This document shows positions 1 to 5,931 of a DNA stretch of 6,548 nt, piece after piece. The translations under genes were made by a program, and so were the position numbers. This DNA comes from Acidobacteriota bacterium. GTDB lineage: Bacteria > Acidobacteriota > Vicinamibacteria > Vicinamibacterales > 2-12-FULL-66-21. The notes below the pieces were generated by a model. The model was not told where the DNA came from. It saw only the letters and a list, made by a program, of their open reading frames with translations, and searched no databases. The stretch's first letter is position 1. Every line of letters begins with the position of its first letter. The DNA is taken from assembly GCA_013362195.1 (NCBI GenBank), contig JABFWM010000548.1, positions 1 to 6,548 of the forward strand, written 5' to 3'.

Positions 1-1
1 C

Positions 2-15
2 TTCGCCCGTCGCCC
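2..15. repeat. Short heptamer repeat, TTCGCCC-GTCGCCC
   Basis: Two adjacent 7-bp units (2-8 and 9-15) lie just past the stop codon of the minus-strand gene ending at 17. They match the C-rich heptamer family at 4501-4549 (consensus CTCGCCC or GTCGCCC) in the same strand orientation. The window starts here, so the array may continue to the left. Two units alone would mean little; the match to the longer array is what makes it worth recording. Confidence 0.5.
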
Positions 16-16
16 G

Positions 17-256
17 TCAGGACAACTTGTCGAGCTCGGCGTCCAGCGCGGCAATGGCCTGCTCGAGCATGCGGCGATGCGCCGCGACTTTCGCGCGGCT
101 GAGATCGTCGCTGGCGCGCGCCCGGGCGAGCTCGAGCCGCTGCCGCTGCTCGGCGCGCGCTTTCTCTTCGGGCGTGAGCGCCGGCTTCACCGTTCGCCCG
201 CGCTGCGCTTCCTCCTGCTGAAACTCGACGTTCTTGGATTCGAATCCACGCGCCAT
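17..256 (-). CDS. Small charged helical protein, conserved hypothetical
   Basis: This 79-residue protein of unknown function starts at ATG (complement of 254-256) and stops at TGA (complement of 17-19). It has no signal peptide, membrane segment, cysteine or metal motif. From about residue 28 to the end it is almost all Ala, Arg, Glu, Leu, Gln and Lys, typical of one long amphipathic helix or coiled coil. The N-terminus (MARGFESKNVEFQQEEA) is less repetitive and looks like the conserved part of a small family. The protein is probably cytoplasmic. It is divergent from the esterase gene at 310. No good Shine-Dalgarno sequence precedes the ATG; the nearest GAGG is about 20 bases upstream. Codon use is strongly GC-rich, like the neighbours. 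An ORF overlaps it on the opposite strand, but this reading frame gives the more protein-like product. No function can be assigned. Confidence 0.72.
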   Translation of the reverse strand: MARGFESKNVEFQQEEAQRGRTVKPALTPEEKARAEQRQRLELARARASDDLSRAKVAAHRRMLEQAIAALDAELDKLS

Positions 257-295
257 GTTCGTTGCCGCGGAACCTCAGCCTCTAAACCGCAGTCC

Positions 296-302
296 TATAA
301 TA
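296..302. promoter_or_regulatory. Probable bidirectional -10 element in divergent spacer
   Basis: TATAAT at 296-301 is a perfect sigma-70-type -10 hexamer on the plus strand, in an AT-rich island within GC-rich DNA. The complement of 297-302 reads TATTAT, a 5-of-6 match on the minus strand. One overlapping element could therefore serve both divergent genes. Plus-strand transcription would start near 308, only a few bases before the ATG at 310, giving an almost leaderless mRNA. Minus-strand transcription would start near 290, giving a leader of about 34 bases. I see no good -35 box on the plus strand. Confidence 0.5.
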
Positions 303-309
303 ACGATAG

Positions 310-1020
310 ATGCGCATGCGTCGTTTTTTCGCGGCGGGCCTGGCCGTCCTCGCGATGGCCGGTGCCTGCAGCCGCGGCACGCCGCCAGCGCAGACCTCCA
401 CGTCCACGCGCCCGGAATCGACCGCGCCTGCGCCGGCTGCGCCCGACGATTCGGGGCGTCCGAAGATCGTCGCGCTCGGCGACAGCCTCACCGCAGGTTA
501 CGGGTTGCTCGAATCGCAGGCGTATCCCGCGCTGCTCCAGCACAAGCTCGATGCGGACGGCTACGGCTGGGAAGTGGTCAATGCCGGTGTGTCGGGCGAC
601 ACGTCGAGTGCCGGCCGCGCGCGACTCGAGTGGGCGCTGCAACAGCAGAACGTGCGGCTGCTGATCCTCGAGCTCGGCGCGAACGACGGGCTGCGGGGCC
701 TTCCGGTGGATCAGATGAAAAAGAACCTCGCGGCCATCATCGAGGCGGCGCAGGCACGGAACATCGGCGTGCTGCTGGCCGGCATGGAAGCGCCGCCGAA
801 CTACGGCCAGGAGTACGCCGCGTCGTTCCGGCAGGTGTATCGCGATCTGGCGCGGCAGTATCGCGTCACGCTGGTGCCGTTCATGCTCGACAAGGTGGCG
901 GGCATTTCGTCACTCAATCAGGCGGACGGCATTCATCCCAACCCGGAAGGTTCGCAGGTCGTCGCCGAGACGATGTGGCACGCGTTGCGGCCGATGGTCG
1001 ACGCGGCCAACGCCTCATGA
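310..1020 (+). CDS. tesA: TesA-like SGNH-fold esterase, predicted lipoprotein
   Basis: A GDSL/SGNH hydrolase of 236 residues, most like the TesA group (arylesterase, lysophospholipase L1, thioesterase I). All four SGNH blocks are present: GDSLTAGYG with nucleophile Ser59, the block II Gly96 in NAGVSGDT, GAND with Asn125, and DGIHPN with Asp206 and His209. The N-terminus has MRMRR, a hydrophobic stretch, then MAGAC with Cys20. This fits a type II signal peptide, although position -3 is Ala rather than the usual Leu. A Pro/Ala/Ser/Thr-rich linker (about 22-48) follows, as expected for a tethered enzyme. Classical E. coli TesA is a soluble periplasmic protein, so lipidation would be a variation. 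Starts at 310 and 316 are both possible; neither has a Shine-Dalgarno, and the -10 at 296-301 suggests leaderless initiation. The stop overlaps the ATPase start by 4 bp (ATGA), implying coupling and a shared complex. The natural substrate cannot be read from sequence. Confidence 0.93.
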   Translation: MRMRRFFAAGLAVLAMAGACSRGTPPAQTSTSTRPESTAPAPAAPDDSGRPKIVALGDSLTAGYGLLESQAYPALLQHKLDADGYGWEVVNAGVSGDTSSAGRARLEWALQQQNVRLLILELGANDGLRGLPVDQMKKNLAAIIEAAQARNIGVLLAGMEAPPNYGQEYAASFRQVYRDLARQYRVTLVPFMLDKVAGISSLNQADGIHPNPEGSQVVAETMWHALRPMVDAANAS

Positions 1021-1706
1021 TCGAGCTCCAGGGCGTCTCCCGCACCGTCCCGAGCGGCGACACGATGCTGACGATCCTGCACCCGCTCGATCTCGTCATC
1101 GAATCCTCGCGGGTCGCGGCCATCACCGGTCCCTCGGGCAGCGGCAAGTCGACGCTGCTCGGACTGCTGGCCGGACTCGACGCCCCGTCCACGGGCCGCA
1201 TCCTCATCGACGGCGCCGACATCACCGCGATGTCAGAAGATGCGCTGGCGCGCTTCCGCGGCCGGCGCATCGGCTTCGTGTTCCAGTTCTTCCATCTCCT
1301 GCCATCGCTGACCGCGATCGAGAACGTGCGGGTGCCGCTCGAGATTGCCGGCGCGGCTGACGCCGGGCGGCGCGCCGACGCGCTCCTCGCCGAAGTAGGG
1401 CTGGCGCCGCGCCGTCATCACTATCCATCGCAGCTCTCCGGTGGAGAGCAGCAGCGTGTCGCCATCGCACGGGCGCTTGCGAACGATCCGCCGATTCTGC
1501 TCGCCGACGAGCCGACCGGCAATCTCGACAGCGCGACGGGGCACCAGGTGATCGACCTGCTGATCGACGTGAACCGCCGCCGCGGCACGACGGTCGTGCT
1601 GGTGACACACGACGCCGAACTGGCGCAGCGCGCCGACGTCACGATCGCGCTGCGCGATGGACGGATCGCCGGCGTCACGGAAGCGCGCGCGGCGGCCTCG
1701 TCATGA
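1017..1706 (+). CDS. ybbA: ABC transporter ATPase, YbbA/LolD/MacB type
   Basis: A complete 229-residue nucleotide-binding subunit. Its motifs are in order: Walker A GPSGSGKST (38-46, Lys44), Q-loop Gln90 in FVFQFFHLLPSL, signature LSGGEQQR (140-147), Walker B ILLADEP (Asp164 and catalytic Glu165), D-loop GNLD, and H-loop His198 in VTHD. The FVFQ.F.LLP.LTA.ENV and LADEPTGNLD wording is typical of the LolD/MacB/YbbA group, which partners FtsX-type permeases. The reading frame is open upstream to 234, but the protein should start at ATG 1017: it overlaps the esterase stop as ATGA, and MIELQGVSR is the normal family start. No Shine-Dalgarno is obvious, so translation probably depends on coupling. 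It also overlaps the permease gene by 4 bp. Position between tesA and a large FtsX-type permease makes YbbA the best subfamily call. It acts on the cytoplasmic face of the inner membrane. Confidence 0.96.
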   Translation: MIELQGVSRTVPSGDTMLTILHPLDLVIESSRVAAITGPSGSGKSTLLGLLAGLDAPSTGRILIDGADITAMSEDALARFRGRRIGFVFQFFHLLPSLTAIENVRVPLEIAGAADAGRRADALLAEVGLAPRRHHYPSQLSGGEQQRVAIARALANDPPILLADEPTGNLDSATGHQVIDLLIDVNRRRGTTVVLVTHDAELAQRADVTIALRDGRIAGVTEARAAASS

Positions 1707-4315
1707 GATTCGTCCTGCTGATGGCGGCGCGCGAGATTCGCGCCTCGTGGCGCCGCCTCCTCTTCTTCTTCGTCTGCGTCGCGATTGGCGTCGGCGCGAT
1801 CGTCGCGCTGCGGTCGATGATCCAGAACGTGCGCACCGATCTGGCGGGAGAAGCCCGCGCGCTGATTGCCGGCGACGTCGCGATCGCGACGAACCGGCCA
1901 TGGACCGACGACTTGCGCGCGGCCATCGATCGGCGGCTGTCCGAGGCGCCGGTCGAGGCGCGGCAGGACGCCGTCGAAGTCGCGACCATGGTGCGGCCCG
2001 AAGAAGGCAGGGGAGCGGCCACCGCGAAGATGGTGGAACTGCGCGGCGTGCAGGCGGGGTTTCCGCTGTATGGCCGGGTCGTGCTGCAGGATGGCTCGAC
2101 GTTCACGCACGATCGCCTGGGCAACCGCGGCGTGCTCGTCCGGCCGGAGCTGCTCGCGCAGCTCGGCCTCGCCGTCGGCGACCGGCTGATGGTCGGCGGC
2201 ACGCCCTTCACCATCCGCGGCGTCATCTCGCAGGAGCCGGGCCGCCGCGCCGGCGCCTTCTCGTTCGGATCGCGCGTCCTGATCGATCTCGACGATCTTC
2301 GATCGACGGGACTGCTGACGTTCGGCAGCCGGGCGCGCTACGAGATCCTGCTGAAGGTGTCCGAGAGCGCCGTGCAGCCTCTGACCCGCGATCTCCGGCA
2401 GCGCTTCGGCAATCGGTTCGTCACCGTGCGGTCGTTCCGATCGACGGAAGATCAGATCGGCGACGACCTGGTGCGCGCCGAAAACTATTTGAGCCTGGTC
2501 GGATTCGTGATCCTGGTGCTCGGCGGCATCGGCGTGTGGAGCGTGACGCGGGTGTTCGTCCGGCAGAAGATCCGCAGCGTCGCCATCCTGAAGTGCGTGG
2601 GCGCGACGACCCGTCAGGTGCTGTCCGCCTACGTCCTGCAGGTCGTGCTCCTCGGCCTCGCCGGCGGCGCGCTCGGCATCGTGCTGGCGCGTGCGGGCCT
2701 GGCGGCCATTCCGGCATCGGTGGCGGCGACGCTCGGCACGGCGCGCACGACGCTGACCGCTTCGGCGATCTGGCAGGGCGTCAGCGTCGGCATGCTGGTG
2801 TCGCTGTTGTTCTCCCTGGTGCCGCTCCTCGAAGTGCGGCGGGTGAAGCCGCTGCTGCTGCTGCGCGGCGGGGCCGCCAGCGGGCTCGCGCCGCAGGCGG
2901 TGTTGCCGCCGTGGTGGACGATGGCCGGAACGCGCACGCGGCTGGCCGCCGTGGACTGGCTGCAGGTGGCGGTTGCCGGCGGCGTGAGCGCCGCGCTCGT
3001 CGCGATTGCGAGCTGGCAGGCGGCGTCGTTGCGCGTCGGCCTCGTCGTCTGCATCGGCTTCGCGACGGTGGCGTTCGTCCTTCACCTGTCCAGCACCGCG
3101 ATCGTCTACGCGGTGCGGCCGTTGGCCCGGGCGCGCGCCTTTCCGCTCCGCCATGCCGTCCTCAGCCTCGGGCGTCCGGGCAACCAGACGCGCGTCATCC
3201 TGCTCGCCGTCGGCCTCGGCAGCTTCTTCGTCATTGGCGTCCGCGCGCTGCAGGCGAATCTGCTCGAGCAGTTCTCGCTCGAATTGTCGTCGAGCGGCGC
3301 AGACATGGTCCTGATGGAAATCCTGCCCGACCAGGTCGACCAGGTCCGCGCGTTCCTCGAGGCGCGCAAGGCGCCGGCGTCGGCGCCGCCTCGCCTGATT
3401 CCCGTCCTTCGCGCGCGCGTGACCGGCGTGCGCGGCCGCGAGACCACGCTCGAGTCGTTCGACGATGTGCGGCGGCAGGGAGCGCTGGCGCGCGAATACG
3501 TGATTACCTATCGCGATCGCCTCGAGCCGAACGAGAAGGTGATCGACGGCGCGTTCTGGACGGGGCAGCCGCCGCTCGACGAGCGCGCCAGTCCGGTCGA
3601 GGTCTCGGTGGAGCGCAGCATTCACCAGCGCTTCCGGATCAACGTCGGCGACATCGTCCGATTCGACGTCCTCGGGCGCAGGCTCGAGGCCCGGGTCACC
3701 AGCGTGCGTGAAGTGGAGTGGGAGGACGCGCGCGCCGGCGGGTTCATGTTCGTCTTCCGCCCGGGGCCGTTCGCGCACGCCCCGCAGACGTGGATCGGCA
3801 TCCTGCGCGCGCCGGAGGATCCGACCGAGCGTGGCCGCTTTCAGCGCGATCTCGTCGCCCGCTTTCCCAACGTGTCGGCGATCGACGTGCGCGAGGTGCT
3901 CGCGACGCTGAGCGGCGCGGTCCGGAACCTGACGCTCGCCATCTCGATCGTCGGCGGGATTGCGCTGCTGAGCGGCGTCCTGATTCTCGTCGGCGCGGTC
4001 GCGATGACCAAGTTCCAGCGCGTGTACGAAGCGGCGATCCTGCGCACCCTGGGCGCGAACACCCGCATGCTCGCGGCGATGCTCGCGGTCGAGTACGGCG
4101 TGCTTGGATTGCTCGCTGGCGTGGTCGGCGGCGCCGGCGCCCTGGCGCTGACGTGGGGCGTCTCGCGCCACGTGCTCGACATCCCCTGGCGGCCCAATCC
4201 GCTGCTGGCGTCGATCGGTGCGGCGATCACGACGGTGCTCGTCGGGTCGGTCGGCGTGATCGCCAGCTACGATGTGTTGAGAAAGAAGCCGCTCGGCGCA
4301 TTGCGCGCCGAGTGA
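1703..4315 (+). CDS. ybbP: ABC transporter permease with two FtsX domains, YbbP type
   Basis: This 870-residue inner-membrane permease has the layout expected of YbbP. TM1 is at about 19-36, followed by a first periplasmic domain (about 37-260). Three membrane segments follow (about 263-284, 308-328, 357-376), forming the first FtsX domain. Three more hydrophobic segments lie at about 420-440, 444-465 and 497-515. A second large periplasmic domain (about 516-740) leads to a second FtsX domain with segments at about 743-766, 795-818 and 836-858. That gives ten segments in all, by eye. The C-terminus (RKKPLGALRAE) is typical of this permease group. E. coli YbbP is about 800 residues, so this one is slightly longer. 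The ATG overlaps the ATPase stop as ATGA. By family knowledge such proteins couple ATP hydrolysis to movement of periplasmic domains rather than moving substrate through the core; with the esterase, lipid or hydrophobic-ester handling is plausible. The substrate is unknown. Confidence 0.93.
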   Translation: MRFVLLMAAREIRASWRRLLFFFVCVAIGVGAIVALRSMIQNVRTDLAGEARALIAGDVAIATNRPWTDDLRAAIDRRLSEAPVEARQDAVEVATMVRPEEGRGAATAKMVELRGVQAGFPLYGRVVLQDGSTFTHDRLGNRGVLVRPELLAQLGLAVGDRLMVGGTPFTIRGVISQEPGRRAGAFSFGSRVLIDLDDLRSTGLLTFGSRARYEILLKVSESAVQPLTRDLRQRFGNRFVTVRSFRSTEDQIGDDLVRAENYLSLVGFVILVLGGIGVWSVTRVFVRQKIRSVAILKCVGATTRQVLSAYVLQVVLLGLAGGALGIVLARAGLAAIPASVAATLGTARTTLTASAIWQGVSVGMLVSLLFSLVPLLEVRRVKPLLLLRGGAASGLAPQAVLPPWWTMAGTRTRLAAVDWLQVAVAGGVSAALVAIASWQAASLRVGLVVCIGFATVAFVLHLSSTAIVYAVRPLARARAFPLRHAVLSLGRPGNQTRVILLAVGLGSFFVIGVRALQANLLEQFSLELSSSGADMVLMEILPDQVDQVRAFLEARKAPASAPPRLIPVLRARVTGVRGRETTLESFDDVRRQGALAREYVITYRDRLEPNEKVIDGAFWTGQPPLDERASPVEVSVERSIHQRFRINVGDIVRFDVLGRRLEARVTSVREVEWEDARAGGFMFVFRPGPFAHAPQTWIGILRAPEDPTERGRFQRDLVARFPNVSAIDVREVLATLSGAVRNLTLAISIVGGIALLSGVLILVGAVAMTKFQRVYEAAILRTLGANTRMLAAMLAVEYGVLGLLAGVVGGAGALALTWGVSRHVLDIPWRPNPLLASIGAAITTVLVGSVGVIASYDVLRKKPLGALRAE

Positions 4316-4320
4316 GGCAG

Positions 4321-4439
4321 GGCTCAGGGCTCAGGGCTCAGGACTCAGGACTCAGGACTCAGGACTCAGGACTCAGGACTTATGGCTGATGGCTGATGGC
4401 TGATGGCTGACGGCTCACGACTGATGGTTCAAGGCTCAC
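4321..4439 (+). repeat. Heptanucleotide array, 17 units in perfect register
   Basis: Starting 5 bp after the permease stop, 119 bp divide exactly into seventeen 7-bp units. The order is three GGCTCAG (4321-4341), five GACTCAG (4342-4376), one GACTTAT, three GGCTGAT (4384-4404), then GGCTGAC, GGCTCAC, GACTGAT, GGTTCAA and GGCTCAC (ending 4439). The degenerate consensus is GRCTSAN; only GACTTAT and GGTTCAA depart from it. The left blocks are identical copies, suggesting recent slippage, and the right end is more decayed. The units lack CRISPR-type spacers and form no strong hairpin. The permease frame is already closed, so the array is noncoding. Function is unknown. Confidence 0.9.
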
Positions 4440-4500
4440 GGCGTTCGTAGACCGCGTGCATCATGTGCATCGGGTCGTTGCTGCACGCTGTCCCAACCTT
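4440..4500. other. Unique segment between arrays, with weak inverted repeat
   Basis: These 61 bp separate the two heptamer arrays and show no heptamer phase. GCGTGCA (4454-4460) and TGCACGC (4482-4488) form a perfect 7-bp inverted repeat with a 21-base loop. The loop also repeats GTGCATC. No T-run follows, so it is not a convincing terminator. I see no gene here. No canonical terminator for the upstream permease operon was found anywhere in 4316-4634. Confidence 0.4.
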
Positions 4501-4549
4501 CCCGCCTCTCGCCCGTCGTTTCTCGCCCCTCGCCCCTCGCCCGTCGCCC
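4501..4549. repeat. C-rich heptamer array with G-quadruplex motif on minus strand
   Basis: Seven consecutive 7-bp units: CCCGCCT, CTCGCCC, GTCGTTT, three CTCGCCC (4522-4542) and GTCGCCC. The consensus is STCGCCC. On the minus strand, four G-runs of at least three bases (complement of 4526-4529, 4533-4536, 4540-4542 and 4547-4551) are separated by 3, 3 and 4 bases. This meets the usual G-quadruplex pattern. The array ends about 15 bp upstream of the extended -10 at 4565. The same unit appears at 2-15. Confidence 0.8.
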
Positions 4550-4564
4550 CCTCCTCCTTGACTC

Positions 4565-4573
4565 TGTTATGAT
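4565..4573 (+). promoter_or_regulatory. Extended -10 promoter for the DksA-like operon
   Basis: TGTTATGAT at 4565-4573 fits an extended -10 element (TG, one base, then TATGAT, 5 of 6 to TATAAT). Transcription would start near 4580, giving a leader of about 55 bases before ATG 4635. No -35 box lies at normal spacing, since that position falls in the C-rich array, but extended -10 promoters tolerate this. It is the only AT-rich, promoter-like sequence I see in the 319-bp gap. The prediction is by eye. Confidence 0.5.
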
Positions 4574-4634
4574 CGGTCATTCACGACGTGCTCACCGGGC
4601 GCGCCGTGCGTGCTCCCTGGGGGAAAGGCGGCAC

Positions 4635-4973
4635 ATGGATACGTCGGTCTACAAGGACGCGCTGCTCCGCAAGCGCGGCGAGATCCTGGCGGCGGGCGGC
4701 GGCGTGAAGCCGCTGCAGGCGTCGATGGACGTGAACTCGCGCCAGGGGGATCTGGCCGATCAGGCGAGCGGCAACAACGAAGTCCATATTCAGCTCAAGC
4801 TCAAACAGACAGACGCGAAGATCCTGCAGGCCATCGAAGAAGCGCTCTGGCGGATTGAGAAGGGGACCTATGGGGTGTGCCGCGACTGCGGCGAACCGAT
4901 CGCGCCGGCGCGGCTGAACGCGATTCCCTGGACCCGCGTCTGCATCACCTGCAAGGAAAAGCAAAGCGCGTGA
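4635..4973 (+). CDS. Short DksA/TraR-family zinc-finger transcription regulator
   Basis: This 112-residue protein has the C4 zinc finger of the DksA/TraR family: Cys82, Cys85, Cys103 and Cys106 in the exact C-x2-C-x17-C-x2-C spacing. The surrounding text (YGVCRDCGEPI, then ARLNAIPWTRVC) is also typical. Residues 39-44 read DLADQA, matching the DxxDxA acidic tip of the DksA coiled coil. By family knowledge this tip enters the RNA polymerase secondary channel and alters promoter complex stability, often with ppGpp. E. coli DksA has 151 residues, so the N-terminal region is shorter here, though both functional parts are kept. I chose ATG 4635 because AAAGG (4624-4628) sits 6 bases upstream and MDTSVYKDALL starts a sensible helix. 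The in-frame ATG at 4569 overlaps the promoter -10 and adds an Arg-rich tail. The stop overlaps the next gene as GTGA. The class is clear; target promoters are unknown. Confidence 0.93.
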   Translation: MDTSVYKDALLRKRGEILAAGGGVKPLQASMDVNSRQGDLADQASGNNEVHIQLKLKQTDAKILQAIEEALWRIEKGTYGVCRDCGEPIAPARLNAIPWTRVCITCKEKQSA

Positions 4974-5458
4974 AAGCCGCAGAGGTCCTCGACCTGCTCC
5001 GCGAGTTCTATCGCGACAAGGCGTCCATCCGGGAACGTCATGCGGCCGGCGCCCGCTTCGTGACGAACTACGACTTCAACAACACCTACCAGTACATCAT
5101 CGCTCGCGAAGACGTGCAGCTTCGCTGGCTGGCTGACGCGATCGTCGATCTCGCCGGCGCCGTCGACACCGTGCCCGACGCGGACCTGACGCCGACCGGC
5201 AAAGGCGAGCAGGCGCAGCGGTCGATCCTGACGGACGACAGCAGTGCCGCGGCGGCGTTCGTCGATCGCTGGCGCGACCGCGTCGAGAAGGTGACCAACG
5301 CGCGGCATCGCAACATGCTGCGCGTCATCCTCGGCGAGACGCTGGAGCACAAGCGGTTCTTCGATCTCGCCGTCGCCGGACGGGAGGATCTCCTCGGGCG
5401 CCGCGCCGACGGCGCGGGGACCGACGGGGAAGTGCTCGCGACGAGGTGGGTGGAGTAG
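4970..5458 (+). CDS. Helical protein of unknown function between DksA-like gene and folK
   Basis: A predicted 162-residue soluble protein that I cannot assign to a named family. It begins at GTG 4970, which overlaps the stop of the preceding gene as GTGA; AAGGA at 4953-4957 is 12 bases upstream, so coupling probably matters. Upstream in-frame starts would lie inside the zinc-finger gene. Residues 5-60 look helical and hold the most distinctive stretch, with His24, the NYDFNNTYQY segment (33-42) and a Glu47-Asp48 pair before LRWL. Residues 100-143 form a second helical part with ETLEH (123-127). Acidic and His residues at helix centres recall ferritin-like bundles, but no exact E-x2-H metal motif is present, so this is only a hint. 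The last 20 residues look flexible. There is no signal peptide or membrane segment. The final 13 bp overlap folK. Confidence 0.8.
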   Translation: MKAAEVLDLLREFYRDKASIRERHAAGARFVTNYDFNNTYQYIIAREDVQLRWLADAIVDLAGAVDTVPDADLTPTGKGEQAQRSILTDDSSAAAAFVDRWRDRVEKVTNARHRNMLRVILGETLEHKRFFDLAVAGREDLLGRRADGAGTDGEVLATRWVE

Positions 5459-5931
5459 CCCAGCGTCGGATTGCCGTCGCCTTCGGCAGCAACCTCGGCG
5501 ACCGCCGTGAAGCGATCCTCAGCGCGTCCGACGCTGTCGCGCGCCTGCTGGCCGAATTTCAACTCTCGTTCCTGATCGAGACCGCGCCGGTCGGCGCCGG
5601 CCTCGAGCACGATCCGCCGTATCTCAACGCGGCAGGGGTCGGACTCTCAGCGCTCTCCGCCCGGGCGCTGCTCGATGCGTTCCTGGAGATCGAACGCCGC
5701 CACGGCCGCACCCGTCCGCGGACCAACGCCCCGCGCACCCTCGACATCGACCTGATCCTGGCGGGAGACGAGATCATCGCGGAACCTGGGCTGCACGTGC
5801 CGCATCCCCGGTTCCGTGAACGCCGATTCGTCCTCGAACCGCTCGCGATGATCGCGCCCGATCTGCGCGATCCGGTGACCGGCAAGTCCGTGTGGGAGCT
5901 GTACGAAGAGACGAAACAAGGCGGCGCGTGA
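5446..5931 (+). CDS. folK: 2-amino-4-hydroxy-6-hydroxymethyldihydropteridine pyrophosphokinase (HPPK)
   Basis: HPPK transfers pyrophosphate from ATP to 6-hydroxymethyl-7,8-dihydropterin, the step before dihydropteroate synthase in folate synthesis, in the cytoplasm. The 161 residues match the usual family length of about 160. Visible family marks are FGSNLGD (13-19), the pterin-pocket YLNAA (59-63, Asn61), and the signature APRTLDIDLI with Mg-binding Asp100 and Asp102. VPHPRF (His120) and RRFVLEPL (126-133) follow, corresponding to the His115/Arg121 region of the E. coli enzyme. All key residues appear intact. The start is GTG 5446, since the conserved core begins by residue 9 and no ATG lies nearby. 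It overlaps the previous gene by 13 bp and has no strong Shine-Dalgarno, suggesting coupling. No other folate genes are in the window. The stop codon lies in the loop of the hairpin at 5918-5941. Confidence 0.96.
   Translation: MGGVAQRRIAVAFGSNLGDRREAILSASDAVARLLAEFQLSFLIETAPVGAGLEHDPPYLNAAGVGLSALSARALLDAFLEIERRHGRTRPRTNAPRTLDIDLILAGDEIIAEPGLHVPHPRFRERRFVLEPLAMIAPDLRDPVTGKSVWELYEETKQGGA

Noticed and set aside
234..1016. An N-terminal extension of the ABC ATPase frame back to 234
   Set aside because: It overlaps the whole esterase gene and encodes Arg-rich sequence. ATG 1017 gives the normal ATPase start and an ATGA overlap.
1657..3711. A 684-codon plus-strand frame overlapping the permease
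   Set aside because: It is an Arg/Ala/Gly/Pro-rich out-of-frame shadow; the permease frame has membrane segments and family features.
1421..4171. A 916-codon open frame on the minus strand, antisense to ybbA and ybbP
   Set aside because: The product is dominated by Arg, His, Asp, Glu, Ala and Gln with no hydrophobic core. It lies opposite two clear genes whose high-GC codon bias keeps the antisense frame open.
4316..4389. Coding continuation through the heptamers (a repeating SGLRTQD peptide)
   Set aside because: The frame that reads through is the out-of-frame shadow from 3718; the permease stops at 4315. A 7-bp repeat gives the same heptapeptide in any open frame.
4321..4549. A CRISPR array
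   Set aside because: Units are 7 bp and contiguous, with no 20-40 bp repeat and spacer alternation, and no cas genes are present.
4558..4563. TTGACT as a -35 box
   Set aside because: At normal spacing the -10 position (about 4581-4586, TCACGA) is not promoter-like. TATGAT at 4568 is too close to pair with it.
4569..4634. An earlier ATG start for the DksA-like gene
   Set aside because: It overlaps the predicted -10, adds an Arg/His-rich stretch, and lacks a Shine-Dalgarno. ATG 4635 has AAAGG six bases upstream.
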